A DNA stretch of 64,000 nucleotides from Desulfarculaceae bacterium (lineage in GTDB: Bacteria > Desulfobacterota > Desulfarculia > Desulfarculales > Desulfarculaceae). Both the position numbers and the translations under genes were made by a program. A model generated the notes under the pieces. That model was not told the DNA's origin. It made no database searches and worked only from the letters and a program-made list of their open reading frames with translations. This document shows, piece by piece, positions 28,547-38,161 of this stretch (its first letter is position 1; the number at the start of each line of letters is the position of its first letter). Location: contig JAIPEN010000007.1 of NCBI GenBank assembly GCA_021737145.1, positions 62,001-126,000 of the forward strand, in the 5' to 3' direction.

Positions 28547-30928
28547 ATGAACCAACGGGTCCGCATACTGATTGCCGAGGATAGCCCTACCCAGGCGGTG
28601 AAGTTGGCCATGCTCCTGGAGCGGGCCGGATACCAGCCCAAGGTGGCCAATAACGGCCGCGAGGCCTTGGACAAACTACGGCAGGAGCCCGCCGCCCTGG
28701 TGATCAGCGACGTGATGATGCCCGAGATGACCGGCTACGAGCTCTGCGCCGCCCTGAAGCAGGATCCCGCCCTGGCCCCCACGCCGGTGATTTTGCTCAC
28801 TTCGCTCAACGATACCGAGGATGTGATCCGCGGGCTGGAGCACCAGGCCGACTACTACGTCACCAAGCCTTACGACGAGCAATATCTTCTGACCAAGGTG
28901 AACGCCATCGTTTCCGGCCAGGAGAAGGTGGAGCTCGAGGGCGACGAGCTTGTGGTGAGCATAGGGGGCCGCCAACATCAGGTGCCGGCCGACCGCCGCC
29001 AGATGCTCAACCTGCTTTTGTCCACCTATGAGAACGCGGTTCTGCAAAACCGGGAGCTCGGGCGCACCCGCGACCAGCTGGAAGTCACCAACGCCAGGCT
29101 GGCCGACAACCTAAGCGAGTTGGCCGCATCGGAGATGCGCTTCCGCAGCTTGGTGCAGACCGTGCCAGACATTGTCTATCGTCTGAACCCCGAGGGCGAA
29201 TTCACCTTTATCAACGAAGCCATCAGCCGCCTGGGCTATGAGCCCAGGGATCTGATAGGGCGGCATTTCAGCTGCATCATCGAACCTTCCGAGGTCAAGC
29301 AGGTGAGCCGGGACGAGGTGCTGCCCCGCTTCAGGGGGGTTGCCACCGGCAATCAGAGCGCTCCCAAGCTATTCGACGAGCGGCGTTCCGGGGAACGCAA
29401 GACCACCGGCCTCGAGGTGAAGCTGCTATGCAAGCACAGCGACGTGCCACAGCCGGGCTTGATCGAACCCCTGACCGATGATTTGCTCTATGCCGAGGTG
29501 AGCAGCGCGGGCCTGCACCAGGACGATGTGCCGTCAGCGGCCCAATTTTTCATCGGAACGGTGGGGGTCATTCGCGACATCACGGTTCGCAAGCGCATGG
29601 AAAAGGATCTGGAAAAGGCCAACCTGGAGTTGGAGCGCAAGGTGGCCGAGCGCACCAGCAGCCTGGAGGCCAGCAACCAGGCCCTGCAGGAGGAGATCGC
29701 CCAGCGCGGCAAGGCGGAGGCCGAGCTGAAGCAGTCTTTGCAGGAGATAAAAAGGGCCCAGGCCGAGACCCGCGAGATGGAGATGCAGCTTCGCCAATCC
29801 CAAAAGATGGAGGCCGTGGGGACTCTGGCCGGAGGTATTGCCCACGACTTCAACAACATCCTTTCGGTGATGATGGGCTACGCCGAACTGGCCCTGGACG
29901 ACGCCCGGAAGGGCCTGGTTAGCCCTGGAGATCTGGAAGAGGTGATCAACTCGGCAAAACGGGCCAAGGGACTGATCAAGCAGATACTGACCTTCAGCCA
30001 CCGCATGGAGCCGGAGTTCAAGCCTCTTGAGATCAACAAGGAGGTGGTGATGGTGGCCAACCTGCTGCGCAGCACCCTCCCCAAGATGATCCAGGTCCAT
30101 CTGTCGCTGTCCCCGGAGCTGCCCTTGATCAAGGGCGACCCTTACCAGATCCAGCAGATGATGATGAACCTGGGCACCAACGCCCGGGACGCCATGCCCG
30201 ACGGCGGCGAGTTGACCTTGGCCACTGCTCTGGAAGATGTGGACGGCCTGAATTGCATGGCTTGTTCCAGCAATTTTTCGGGGCGCTACATCACCTTGTC
30301 GGTGAGCGACAACGGGACCGGCATTCAAAACGATGTTCTGCACCGGATTTTCGAGCCCTTCTACACCACCAAGGAGGTTGGCAAAGGCACCGGTTTGGGG
30401 TTGGCCACGGTCTTCGGTATAGCCAAAGCCCACAGCGGACACCTGACCTGCCGTAGCCAGGCCGATCAGGGCACGGTGTTCACCGCTTACCTGCCGGCTG
30501 ACGAGAATGTCATGGCCGCGGCGCCCTTGGAGGAGCCGCAATACGGTCCCGGGCCAGGGGGCGACGAGACCGTACTGCTGGTGGATGATGAGGAACATCT
30601 GCTCAAAATAGGCCAAACCCACCTGAGCAAAGCGGGCTACCAAGTGCTGCGGGCATCCAGCGGGGAGGAGGCCCTGGAGGTGTATCGGTCTCATCGGGGC
30701 GAAGTCGATCTTGTCGTCCTGGACCTGAGCATGCCCGGCATGGGCGGTTCGAAGTGCTTGGAGCAACTGCTGGCTCTGGACCCCAACACCAGAGTGATCA
30801 TTGCCAGCGGCTACTCCCGCGGCGGCGACCTGCACCAGACCCTGTCCGACAAGGCAGTGGGCCTGTTGCCTAAGCCGTTCAGCAAGGACGAGATGCTACG
30901 CACTGTACGCATGGCCTTGGACGCCTGA
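28547..30928 (+). CDS. Hybrid sensor kinase: REC-PAS-HisKA-HATPase-REC
   Basis: A 793-residue soluble hybrid kinase. Domains in order: receiver (1-120; phospho-Asp in [12 protein letters not shown]), a PAS domain (about 190-390; [19 protein letters not shown]) with a long insertion, a coiled coil (about 380-450), a HisKA domain with [14 protein letters not shown], an ATPase domain ([28 protein letters not shown]) and a C-terminal receiver (about 675-793; [13 protein letters not shown]). There are no membrane segments. The ATG at 28547 was chosen because upstream extensions overlap the receiver gene. Eight bases separate the two, so it is probably co-transcribed and adds a second input to the cyclic-di-GMP pathway. 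Confidence 0.92.
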   Translation: MNQRVRILIAEDSPTQAVKLAMLLERAGYQPKVANNGREALDKLRQEPAALVISDVMMPEMTGYELCAALKQDPALAPTPVILLTSLNDTEDVIRGLEHQADYYVTKPYDEQYLLTKVNAIVSGQEKVELEGDELVVSIGGRQHQVPADRRQMLNLLLSTYENAVLQNRELGRTRDQLEVTNARLADNLSELAASEMRFRSLVQTVPDIVYRLNPEGEFTFINEAISRLGYEPRDLIGRHFSCIIEPSEVKQVSRDEVLPRFRGVATGNQSAPKLFDERRSGERKTTGLEVKLLCKHSDVPQPGLIEPLTDDLLYAEVSSAGLHQDDVPSAAQFFIGTVGVIRDITVRKRMEKDLEKANLELERKVAERTSSLEASNQALQEEIAQRGKAEAELKQSLQEIKRAQAETREMEMQLRQSQKMEAVGTLAGGIAHDFNNILSVMMGYAELALDDARKGLVSPGDLEEVINSAKRAKGLIKQILTFSHRMEPEFKPLEINKEVVMVANLLRSTLPKMIQVHLSLSPELPLIKGDPYQIQQMMMNLGTNARDAMPDGGELTLATALEDVDGLNCMACSSNFSGRYITLSVSDNGTGIQNDVLHRIFEPFYTTKEVGKGTGLGLATVFGIAKAHSGHLTCRSQADQGTVFTAYLPADENVMAAAPLEEPQYGPGPGGDETVLLVDDEEHLLKIGQTHLSKAGYQVLRASSGEEALEVYRSHRGEVDLVVLDLSMPGMGGSKCLEQLLALDPNTRVIIASGYSRGGDLHQTLSDKAVGLLPKPFSKDEMLRTVRMALDA

Positions 30929-31127
30929 GGCCGCCGGCGAAGCCCAGGAATATGGGGCGCCGCTTGGGTAATTGCCAAAAAAATGAATTGATGGAAATTT
31001 ATATGGTCAGGGCGTCTCAAGGTCGTTAAATGCGGCGAGGGTGGTTAAGAGGTGGAGCCTAAAAAATCTGACAGTCGTGCAGGGCGGTAGGCACGACGCT
31101 GATGAAGGGACCACTGATATTAGCAGG

Positions 31128-31299
31128 AACAAACCCAGACGGTTTTCGGCTGACCACTAGACCGAGGTGGCTCTTGAGGCTTTGACGGGCGGGCAGACAC
31201 TTCCGGAGCTGGCGGCCCGTTTCGACCTTTCCCCCAACATGATCGCGCAATGGAAACGCCAGGCCACCGAGGGCATGGTCGAGGCCTTTTCCAGTTCCC
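31128..31299 (+). pseudogene. IS3-family transposase orfA remnant
   Basis: The frame reads RNKPRRFSADH, an in-frame TAG at 31158, then TEVALEALTGGQTLPELAAR and FDLSPNMIAQWKRQATEGMV. This is the HTH region of IS3-group OrfA proteins. The TAG stands where a Lys (AAG) is usual, and the sequence loses similarity after about 31299. The start and all of orfB are absent. It is a dead insertion-sequence fragment between two convergent operons. Confidence 0.8.
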
Positions 31300-31624
31300 G
31301 TGAAAATTTTCCTGCGATTGCCGGAGCTGCCTTTGGCCCATTAAACCAAAAAACGTCCGGGGTTGATAGGAGCCTCATCCCCCGACGAGGTGCCACCCGT
31401 TTCGGGGCCAGGTGGGGTGGGAGATTCCCTGGTTCGCTTCCTCGGACATGGAGCCTTGGGGGGCCATGCAGAGAGCAGGGCCTACCTGCTTGGCTTAGGC
31501 CTCCGGGGTCATGTTACCCAGGGAGCTGTGTGGCCGAAGCTGGCTGTAATCCAGCCGCCTGGTTGCATAGTTGCAAACCTACTGGCTGCTATTTGGCCCC
31601 ATGGCGGGTCGCTGTGCCGGCCGC
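31300..31624. other. Intergenic tail between convergent operons
   Basis: I see no gene here. The DNA follows the IS3 fragment and precedes the 3' end of the minus-strand sulfur operon. Short open frames show no ribosome site or domain. It may be further insertion-sequence debris. No T-run terminator was recognised on either strand. Confidence 0.35.
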
Positions 31625-32557
31625 TTACTTTTTCTCTGGAGACAAGAAGCCGTACTTGCGGTACACCGTTTGTCCTTCCGGGCTGATCAGGAAATCCAGG
31701 AAGTCCTGGGCCGCCTGGGGGTGAGGGGCATTTTTCATGGCCGCGGCGGTGTAGGTGACGTACTGGTTTTGCCCGTCCGGTATCCGGACCATGGCGATGG
31801 GGTTTTTAATCATGCCCTGAAAATAGGCTTCGGTGTACCAGACAGGCCCGGCGTCAGCCTTCTTTTGCATGATGTGCATGGGCGTCTGGCGGTGGTGCAT
31901 GCGGGTCAGCCAGGTGGTGCCGGCCTTTTTCTTGGTCTGCATGATCTGGTTCTTGAGCTTCTGGCCACCGGCGGCGACATAGGACTTTTGTATGGGGGTG
32001 GCGATGCCCTCCCACTTGGGGTTGGGCATGGACACCTTCACGTCGTCGCGGCCTAGGTCCTTGAGTCCCTTGATGTGCTTGGGGTTGCCCTTGTAAACCA
32101 TGATGGCCAGGCGGTTGCGGGCGTAATCCACGGTGCGGCCGAACCAGCCCTTTTCCTTCTGCATCTTGATGATGCGGTTGTGCCCCCGGGTATACACGTC
32201 TGGCTGAAGGTCTATGCGCAGGGTTCCCACGATCAGGGCGCCCTGTTCGATTTGTTGCGCCTCGATGCCGGGCGGCAGGGTCTGCCAGTAGATGCGCTTG
32301 TACTGGGGGTGCTTCTTCTGGAAGGCCTTCATCAGCTCGTGGGTGACCATGAACTGGTTGCCCGCGAAAAACACCACCAGCTGCGGGTCCACCACGTCGC
32401 CGTGCAAATCGGACAGGCCGTTGACGCAGCGCAGGGAGAACTGTTTGCCGTCAGTGGGCGTGCCGGCCCAGGGGGGGTAAACCTGGGTGGCCAGGGCGGA
32501 GGAGGCCGCTAGCATGACCAGGCTCAGAGTGCATAAAAAAACCAGTGTCCGCAGCAT
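31625..32557 (-). CDS. Periplasmic substrate-binding protein, ModA-like, orphan
   Basis: A 310-residue exported protein with a signal peptide (residues 1-23, ending SSALA). The mature part has the type-II binding-protein pattern: LVVFFAGNQFMVTHELMKAF, NRLAIMVYKGNPKHIKGLKD, DAGPVWYTEAYFQG and HPQAAQDFLDFLISPEGQTV, closest to molybdate/tungstate-type binding proteins. No permease or ATPase gene is adjacent. It is the last gene of the operon running from 38995, 67 bases after the peroxidase-TsdA gene. A role as a periplasmic sensor or carrier for the operon's substrate is inference. AAGGAGAGGGCGT precedes the ATG. Confidence 0.8.
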   Translation of the reverse strand: MLRTLVFLCTLSLVMLAASSALATQVYPPWAGTPTDGKQFSLRCVNGLSDLHGDVVDPQLVVFFAGNQFMVTHELMKAFQKKHPQYKRIYWQTLPPGIEAQQIEQGALIVGTLRIDLQPDVYTRGHNRIIKMQKEKGWFGRTVDYARNRLAIMVYKGNPKHIKGLKDLGRDDVKVSMPNPKWEGIATPIQKSYVAAGGQKLKNQIMQTKKKAGTTWLTRMHHRQTPMHIMQKKADAGPVWYTEAYFQGMIKNPIAMVRIPDGQNQYVTYTAAAMKNAPHPQAAQDFLDFLISPEGQTVYRKYGFLSPEKK

Positions 32558-32624
32558 ACGCCCTCTCCTTTTAGGTCAGCGGCGATCCCGGATTTGGGGC
32601 CGGGACCGCCGCTGCTTGGTTCAC

Positions 32625-34535
32625 TTACTTGGCCTTGCCCTTGTCATGGGCCTTGATGATGGGCTGGAAGGGCCCCAAACGATGCTGTTCGGCCGAGAAT
32701 CCGTCATCCCAGGGAGGATAGGGCGAATCCACCGGTTTCTGCTTCTTGTCGGGGTAGTCCTTGCTCAGCTTGGCCGGGCTCATGCGGGGCCGGGGCAGGC
32801 TGTTGAAGTAGGCGGTGATGTCATAGGCCTGGTCGGTGGTGAGCACCGCATGCCGGTAGGTGGCTCCCAGGGGCATGTTGGCCCGGATAAAAGCCGCCGC
32901 GGTCATCAGGCGGTTCATGCCCGCGCCGTTGTTAAAGGCGTCCGGCCCAGCCAGGGGCGGCACCACGTACTTGGTCTGATGGGTGTACAGTCCCTGATAG
33001 CCCATCCCCTGAACTCCATGGCAGGCCAGGCAATAGGTGGCGTAGGCTTCCTTGCCCGCGGCCAGGTTGGCCTTGCGGTCGGGGAACTTCAGCTTGGGCG
33101 TGCCCTTGCCCACCATCTTCTTGGGCGCGCCTTCGCTCAGCCAGGTCAGGTAGGCCACCATGGCCTTCATTTCCGCGCTGTCTTTGGGCAGGGGCCGGCC
33201 GTTCATGCTGCGCATGAAGCACCCGTCGATCCGGTCCTGGATGTCGCCCATGCCGCCCTTGCGGGCGCGGTAGCTGGGGTAGCGCTTGGTGACTCCCACC
33301 CAGGGGTTGCCGAAACGCTGCGTCCCCATGTTCAAGTGGCAGTTGGTGCAGTCCAGGGTGTTGCCCGAGTAGCGCTTGCCGAGGTGGGGCTGGCCCAAGC
33401 CCAGATGGAGGTTGGTGCGGTTGAGCAGCTCAAAGCCGCGGCGCACCTGCTCGCCCTCGGGGCCTTTAGGCAGATGGTTGGGGTTGCGGGGTTGCCACCA
33501 GCTGCCGGCCATGGCCACCTTCACCGGCGGAGCCTGGTAGCGGGCGGGGGCGGTGAGGCTGTTCAGGAATAGAAGCACGGCGTGGATATCGCTCCGCTGC
33601 CAACGCTGATCCAGTTGCAGCCAAGCCATCAGGTCCACTGCCTCGCCGATGGTCCCCACTCTCCCGTCGTGGAAATAGGGCCCTGTGATGGCCACGTTCC
33701 TGAGCACCGGCACCTTGAAGACGTAGCGGTCCGCCGGGTTTTTGGTGACGCTGTAGCGGCCCAGATCCTTTTGGTCGAAGTAGGGATGATAAACCCCAAT
33801 TTTCTGGAAGAGCATGCCGCCCATCACCGGCCCTCCGTGGCAGCGCACGCAACCCCGGTTCATGAACAGCCGCAGGCCCTTTTTCTGCTTGGCCGAGAGA
33901 ACCGAGGCGTCCCCGGCCAGGAAGCGGTCGAACTGGCTCTTGGTGATCAGAGTGCGCTCAAAGGCCGCCACCGCGTGGGAGAAGTTCTTGGCGTTCACGG
34001 GCTCCTTGTCCTTGGGGAAGGCCTGGGCAAAGGCCTCGCGGTAGCCCTTCATCTTTTTGAGGCGTGCCATGGCCTCCACCACGTCGGGCATACCCATCTC
34101 CATGGGGTTGAGCATGGGGCCGGTGGCCTGGGCCTCCAGGGTGGGGACCCTGCCGTCCCAGAACTGAGCGATTTGGAAGCCGGCGTTCAGGGTGCTGGGG
34201 GCGTTGCGCGGCCCGAAGTGGCCCATGGCCCCCTTGGAGGTGGGCAGATAGTCAACCCCGCCCTTGCTCTGATCCAAACGGTGGCAGGTGTTGCAACTTT
34301 CGCTACGGTTCAGGGACAGTTCGGTTTCGAAATAGAGCCGCTTGCCCAGGGCCGCCATCTCCGGAGTATCGGTATCCGCTCCGGGCATCTTGTCCGGCAG
34401 CTTGCCGAAGACTGTCCGGGCCTGTCGCAGCAAGGTCTGATCATCAGCGCCGGTGGCGGACATCACCTGGCCGGCCAACAGGGCGGTCAAGGCTACGGCC
34501 AGCAGCATCAAACAGGTTTTCCTCAATGGATTCAT
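32625..34535 (-). CDS. Four-haem fusion: di-haem cytochrome c peroxidase plus TsdA-like domain
   Basis: A 636-residue exported protein with two modules. Residues 1-340 are a bacterial di-haem cytochrome c peroxidase/MauG-like domain with haem motifs CNTCH (81-85) and CVRCH (229-233) and the peroxidase segments FWDGRVPTLEAQATGPM and TGPYFHDGRVGT. Residues 360-610 match thiosulfate dehydrogenase TsdA: CTNCH (396-400), Cys439 in IDGCFMRSMNG (the position of the TsdA cysteine haem ligand), CLACH (502-506), FNNGAGMNRLMTAAAFIRAN. The signal peptide ends near residue 28. It is 88 bases after the dsrE-like gene. The fusion suggests electrons from thiosulfate, or from tetrathionate in reverse, pass to a peroxidase site; this is inference. 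Confidence 0.88.
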   Translation of the reverse strand: MNPLRKTCLMLLAVALTALLAGQVMSATGADDQTLLRQARTVFGKLPDKMPGADTDTPEMAALGKRLYFETELSLNRSESCNTCHRLDQSKGGVDYLPTSKGAMGHFGPRNAPSTLNAGFQIAQFWDGRVPTLEAQATGPMLNPMEMGMPDVVEAMARLKKMKGYREAFAQAFPKDKEPVNAKNFSHAVAAFERTLITKSQFDRFLAGDASVLSAKQKKGLRLFMNRGCVRCHGGPVMGGMLFQKIGVYHPYFDQKDLGRYSVTKNPADRYVFKVPVLRNVAITGPYFHDGRVGTIGEAVDLMAWLQLDQRWQRSDIHAVLLFLNSLTAPARYQAPPVKVAMAGSWWQPRNPNHLPKGPEGEQVRRGFELLNRTNLHLGLGQPHLGKRYSGNTLDCTNCHLNMGTQRFGNPWVGVTKRYPSYRARKGGMGDIQDRIDGCFMRSMNGRPLPKDSAEMKAMVAYLTWLSEGAPKKMVGKGTPKLKFPDRKANLAAGKEAYATYCLACHGVQGMGYQGLYTHQTKYVVPPLAGPDAFNNGAGMNRLMTAAAFIRANMPLGATYRHAVLTTDQAYDITAYFNSLPRPRMSPAKLSKDYPDKKQKPVDSPYPPWDDGFSAEQHRLGPFQPIIKAHDKGKAK

Positions 34536-34623
34536 CTTGGGCCATCTCCTCCTCTTGGATCATTTGTTCCCCTCGGCTTGTCCGCCGCCCGAAGCCGTAT
34601 CACCGGCTGGACGGCGGCAGCGG

Positions 34624-35175
34624 CTAGAAGGGCAAAAAGGCGTATCCCCTCAACTGGTAGGTGGGCAGCACAGTCAGGGCCGACAGGGCGATCTCTATCT
34701 GCGGATTCACGTCCCGGTGGGCGATGCCGTGCTCCTTGAGCCCCTGGCCGCATACATACAGCTTGACCCCCACCTGCTTGAGCTGATCGATGAGCGCCAG
34801 GCTGGGGTTGGCAAAGCCGTGCTTCTTTTCATAGGCAGCCGGAGCCAGGGCCGCCTCGGTGGCTGGCCCGTGAATCACCAGCACCAGGGCCAGCTTGCCG
34901 GGTTTCACCCCGGCCGAGGCGAACACGTTGATCAAGCGGGCCACCTTGGCCAGGCCGGGAATCAGCTTGCCCTTGGCCGCCTTGCCCTTGGTTATGTCGA
35001 ACACGATCTTGTAGGAGATGGCCGAGTCGGGCTGCACCTCGGCCTTGGGCAAAGACACGACCTCGCCAGCCGCCTTGATCACCGGATGCTCCCAGGGCCG
35101 CTCAGCCTTGACCGCACCGGGGGCAAGAAGGACCAAACAAGCGCAGGCCGCGATGAGTAAAAATACTTTTTCCAT
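34624..35175 (-). CDS. Periplasmic DsrE-family protein
   Basis: A 183-residue exported protein with a signal peptide (1-24, ending GAVKA) and a DsrE/F-like domain. The pattern is YKIVFDITKGKAAKG, KVARLINVFASAGVKPGKLA and LVLVIHGPATEAAL, then QVGVKLYVCGQGLKEHGIAH. The Cys in YVCGQG is the usual candidate sulfur-carrying residue. Classical DsrE is cytoplasmic; this exported branch is known but poorly studied. In this operon it may hold or pass sulfane sulfur between the TsdA-type cytochromes. GGAGGGTTCC precedes the ATG. Confidence 0.85.
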   Translation of the reverse strand: MEKVFLLIAACACLVLLAPGAVKAERPWEHPVIKAAGEVVSLPKAEVQPDSAISYKIVFDITKGKAAKGKLIPGLAKVARLINVFASAGVKPGKLALVLVIHGPATEAALAPAAYEKKHGFANPSLALIDQLKQVGVKLYVCGQGLKEHGIAHRDVNPQIEIALSALTVLPTYQLRGYAFLPF

Positions 35176-35226
35176 GGAACCCTCCTCAATGTGCGTGGGT
35201 GAGTTGTAGGCAATACAGCATGTGGC

Positions 35227-36798
35227 TCAGCTCCCTCCGGGCCCGGGCTGCCACATTCCGCGCACCAGGCTCACCAGGCCCCAGCGGGTGGCCTCGGGCA
35301 GCTGGGCGAACGGCTGCATTACGGTGCCGTCGTAGCCCCGGGTGATGACCTTGAAGGCCCGGTCCGGGGTCAGGCCGTAGCGGGTGAGGTCCGGCGGGGC
35401 GGGCCGCAAGTCGGCGCCGAACCGGCTGACGCGGCCGTCCGTGCCGTGGCAGGTGGCGCAGGTGTTGGCGAAAACTTTGCGGGCCGCGGCCGCATCGCCG
35501 GCCGAGCTCGGAGCCGGAGGAGGCGAAGCGACTGCAAAACGTTGGTTCATATGCTCCAGCAGGCGCTCCAGCTTGGCCCGGTCGAAGACGGTGAAGTAGG
35601 GCATGCCCGAGCCGGGGATGCCCTTGGCCACCACCTGGTACAGGTAGGACCGTTGGGCGCGCACCGCGTCCAGGCGCTCGGGCGGGATGACCAGGGCTGC
35701 CGCCTCCGGTCCGCCGCCTCTGCCGTCGTCCCCATGGCAAAAGGCGCAGGAGTTGGCGTAGATGGTCTCGCCGTCGTCGTAAACCGTGGCCAAGTGGGCC
35801 TGGAAGCCCCGCAGGGCCGTAGCCTTCCAAGGAGCCAACAGCCCGCGCTGGGTTTGGGCCCGGGCCTCCAGGGCGGCCTGCACCGGGGCCACGGCCTCGT
35901 GCTGCAAAAATTGCCGGGCCAGGAGCATGGAAACCAGGATCACGGGCAGGAGCAACAGGGCGATTTTCATGCGGCCGGTCCGGGCCTCGGGGTTGCGGTA
36001 GAAAGCCAGGCCCACAAGGACCATGGCCGCGGCCGCTCCCACGGTCACCGCGGCGATGATGGCCGGGGTCAGCCGGTCCAGCAGGCTGCCCAGCAGCAGC
36101 ACCCCCACCACCACCTGGAACAGCACCGCCACCACCATCCAGTTGGAGAGGTGATAGTGGCGATCCTCGCTGCCCTTGGTGGAAAAGAAGAAGTGGAAAG
36201 CCCCGCCGAACAGGGCGGCTGCGCCCAGGATGTGCAAATAACGCATGAGCCAGTGGAACACCAAGCCCGGCTCCGAGCCCAGGCCCTGGGCTGCCACCCG
36301 GGCCCACTTGTCCGGGTTTTCCGCCAGGGTTAGCACCGCGGTGAACACCGCCGGGATGGCCAGCAGGGCGGTCAGGCCCAGCACCCCGAAGATAAGGTGG
36401 CGCACCGGATGCACATCCATCTTGTGGCCCAAGGTGTCCAGGGAGAGAAAAGCCGTGATCATCAGCACGATCAGGCCCAGCCAATAGGGGGCCAGCAGGG
36501 CGGCGGCGGTGAGGAAGGGCACGCTCCAAAGCACCTGGATGATCAGCAGGGGCGCCACTCCCAGCACCACGGCCAGGCTCTTTAGGGCCAGGTGTATGCG
36601 CAGCACCCGCTTGTCCCAGCGCAGCTCGAAGCTGTATCCGGTGAGCCAGGAATGGGCGAAGAAGAAAACCGCGATCATGGCGGTGCCCAGCATGAGCAGC
36701 ACGAACAGCAGGTGCAGGGCGAAGGAGCCGAACAGCAGCAGCTCCATGGCCCCGTCGCTGAAGGGCTTGGCCAATAGCAGGTCGTGCAGGTTATTCAT
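35227..36798 (-). CDS. Membrane protein with two C-terminal c-type haems, partner of CydA-like subunit
   Basis: A 523-residue protein. Residues 1-295 hold eight or nine hydrophobic helices, for example LLLFGSFALHLLFVLLMLG, SLAVVLGVAPLLIIQVLW and IALLLLPVILVSMLLARQF. The periplasmic C-terminal part has two haem c motifs, CAFCH (351-355) and CATCH (447-451), each in a cytochrome c domain (GMPYFTVFDRAKLERLLEHM; VMQPFAQLPEATRWGLVSLV). It overlaps the CydA-like gene by 8 bases and occupies the slot of a CydB subunit, but I cannot align it to CydB from memory. Conserved His residues in helices (H30, H182, H189, H202) could bind haem b. It is best seen as the second subunit of an unusual cytochrome c oxidase-like complex. 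Confidence 0.75.
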   Translation of the reverse strand: MNNLHDLLLAKPFSDGAMELLLFGSFALHLLFVLLMLGTAMIAVFFFAHSWLTGYSFELRWDKRVLRIHLALKSLAVVLGVAPLLIIQVLWSVPFLTAAALLAPYWLGLIVLMITAFLSLDTLGHKMDVHPVRHLIFGVLGLTALLAIPAVFTAVLTLAENPDKWARVAAQGLGSEPGLVFHWLMRYLHILGAAALFGGAFHFFFSTKGSEDRHYHLSNWMVVAVLFQVVVGVLLLGSLLDRLTPAIIAAVTVGAAAAMVLVGLAFYRNPEARTGRMKIALLLLPVILVSMLLARQFLQHEAVAPVQAALEARAQTQRGLLAPWKATALRGFQAHLATVYDDGETIYANSCAFCHGDDGRGGGPEAAALVIPPERLDAVRAQRSYLYQVVAKGIPGSGMPYFTVFDRAKLERLLEHMNQRFAVASPPPAPSSAGDAAAARKVFANTCATCHGTDGRVSRFGADLRPAPPDLTRYGLTPDRAFKVITRGYDGTVMQPFAQLPEATRWGLVSLVRGMWQPGPGGS

Positions 36799-38158
36799 GC
36801 CGCCCCCCCTCCCGGCCTATGGGCGGCGCCGCGTCTATGGAGCGCCGTTGGCCCGAGATCTCGTAGAGGTAGGCGGCCATGGTCAGGGCCTCGTCGGGAG
36901 TGCCCGAAAAGGCGGGCATGAAGGGAACCATCTGCTCGGTCCGGCGCACCATCACCCCCACCGAGGGTTGGGTGCGTCCCGCCAGGCGGTCGCGGATGTC
37001 GTTGAGCCCCCCGATGCTGTGGCACACCCCGCAGTTGGCCATGAACAGGGCGTGCCCGGCCGGGGCCCGAGGCTCCAGGCCCGGAGGCTGGGCCGCATAC
37101 CAGGCCGCCTGGGAGAGCATGCCCCGGCGTTTGAGCAGTTCCCCCCGGGCCAGGGGCACCTGGTTGGCGTACATGTAGCCGGGCATGAGGTAGGGCCCCC
37201 GAATGAACTCGCGGGACCGTTCGAACTCAATGACCAGGCCCACCGCCAGGATCAGGGCCGGTATGATCAGCAGCCGGGCGGCCAGCTTGAGCCGGGCCAA
37301 GGCCGCGGCGGCGGCCGCGGCGACCACCACCACGGCCAGGATGTTGCCCAGCCAGAGCAGCCAGGCCTCCTGGGACAGGCGGGAGGTGAGCACCGCGAAG
37401 ACCTTGTGCACCGAGTAGGTGCGGGGCACCGCGCTGAAATAGAACCATGCCGCCAGGGCGGCCAGCGCCCCGGCCGCCAGGACCCAGCCGCCCAGCAGGC
37501 GCATCACCTGCCCGCGTAGCTCGGCCGCGGGCTTCCGGCTGAACAGCACCATGCCCAGGCAGAACAAACCGCCCAGGGCCAGGCCGCCCAGGAAGCGCAA
37601 GGCGAGCTGGGGCCAGAAAGTGGGGTTGAAAAAGGCCGAGACCAGCCGCTGGTTCTGCACCCAGCCGTCCGGGGTGAGCATGAAGCCCAGGATGCCGGAG
37701 ATGAGAAAGGCCGAGCAGAAGGCGATGGCCACGTAGGACCAGCCCAGGGCCAGGTGCAGCCCGGCGTGCTTGGCGCGCATGCGCTCCCACAGGAAGTAGT
37801 AGGGCAGCAGCACCAGCACCTCCAGGGTGAAGGCGATCCACTCGATGAACCAGGGCCAGAAGAAGACCCGCAGCATGGAGCCGATGCCCTGGGGAGCCAA
37901 CACGCTCACCGTGAACCAGATGCCAGCCCCGGTCACCGCGCCCACCGCGGTGACGATGATCACCGCCGGCTTGAGCAGGTGCCGGGCCAGGTCTTCCAGC
38001 TCGCCGTCGCCCCGGCGCAGGGCCAGGTGCTCCATGAGCACGATGAGGGTGAGCAGGCCTATGGCGAAGCCGTGGCTGATGAGCACGTGCACCACCGCCA
38101 CCAGGGCGATGCTCATGCCTTGCCCCAATCCGGGTACGTAGAAGGTCGGGAACAGCAC
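36791..38158 (-). CDS. CydA-superfamily oxidase subunit with C-terminal haem c
   Basis: A 455-residue protein starting at GTG. Nine or so membrane helices match subunit I of cytochrome bd-type oxidases: N-terminal His residues (VVHVLISHGFAIGLL), two acidic residues in WFIEWIAFTLEVLVLLPYYF like the conserved CydA pair, and SGILGFMLTPDGW. The Q-loop is short. The C-terminus adds a cytochrome c domain with CGVCH (376-380) and MPAFSGTPDEALTMAAYLYE. CydA-like proteins carrying haem c have been described as separate families from quinol bd oxidases and are expected to take electrons from cytochromes c. The gene starts 3 bases after the tsdA stop. Oxygen reduction is inferred. Confidence 0.85.
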   Translation of the reverse strand: MLFPTFYVPGLGQGMSIALVAVVHVLISHGFAIGLLTLIVLMEHLALRRGDGELEDLARHLLKPAVIIVTAVGAVTGAGIWFTVSVLAPQGIGSMLRVFFWPWFIEWIAFTLEVLVLLPYYFLWERMRAKHAGLHLALGWSYVAIAFCSAFLISGILGFMLTPDGWVQNQRLVSAFFNPTFWPQLALRFLGGLALGGLFCLGMVLFSRKPAAELRGQVMRLLGGWVLAAGALAALAAWFYFSAVPRTYSVHKVFAVLTSRLSQEAWLLWLGNILAVVVVAAAAAAALARLKLAARLLIIPALILAVGLVIEFERSREFIRGPYLMPGYMYANQVPLARGELLKRRGMLSQAAWYAAQPPGLEPRAPAGHALFMANCGVCHSIGGLNDIRDRLAGRTQPSVGVMVRRTEQMVPFMPAFSGTPDEALTMAAYLYEISGQRRSIDAAPPIGREGGRHE

Positions 38159-38161
38159 GGC

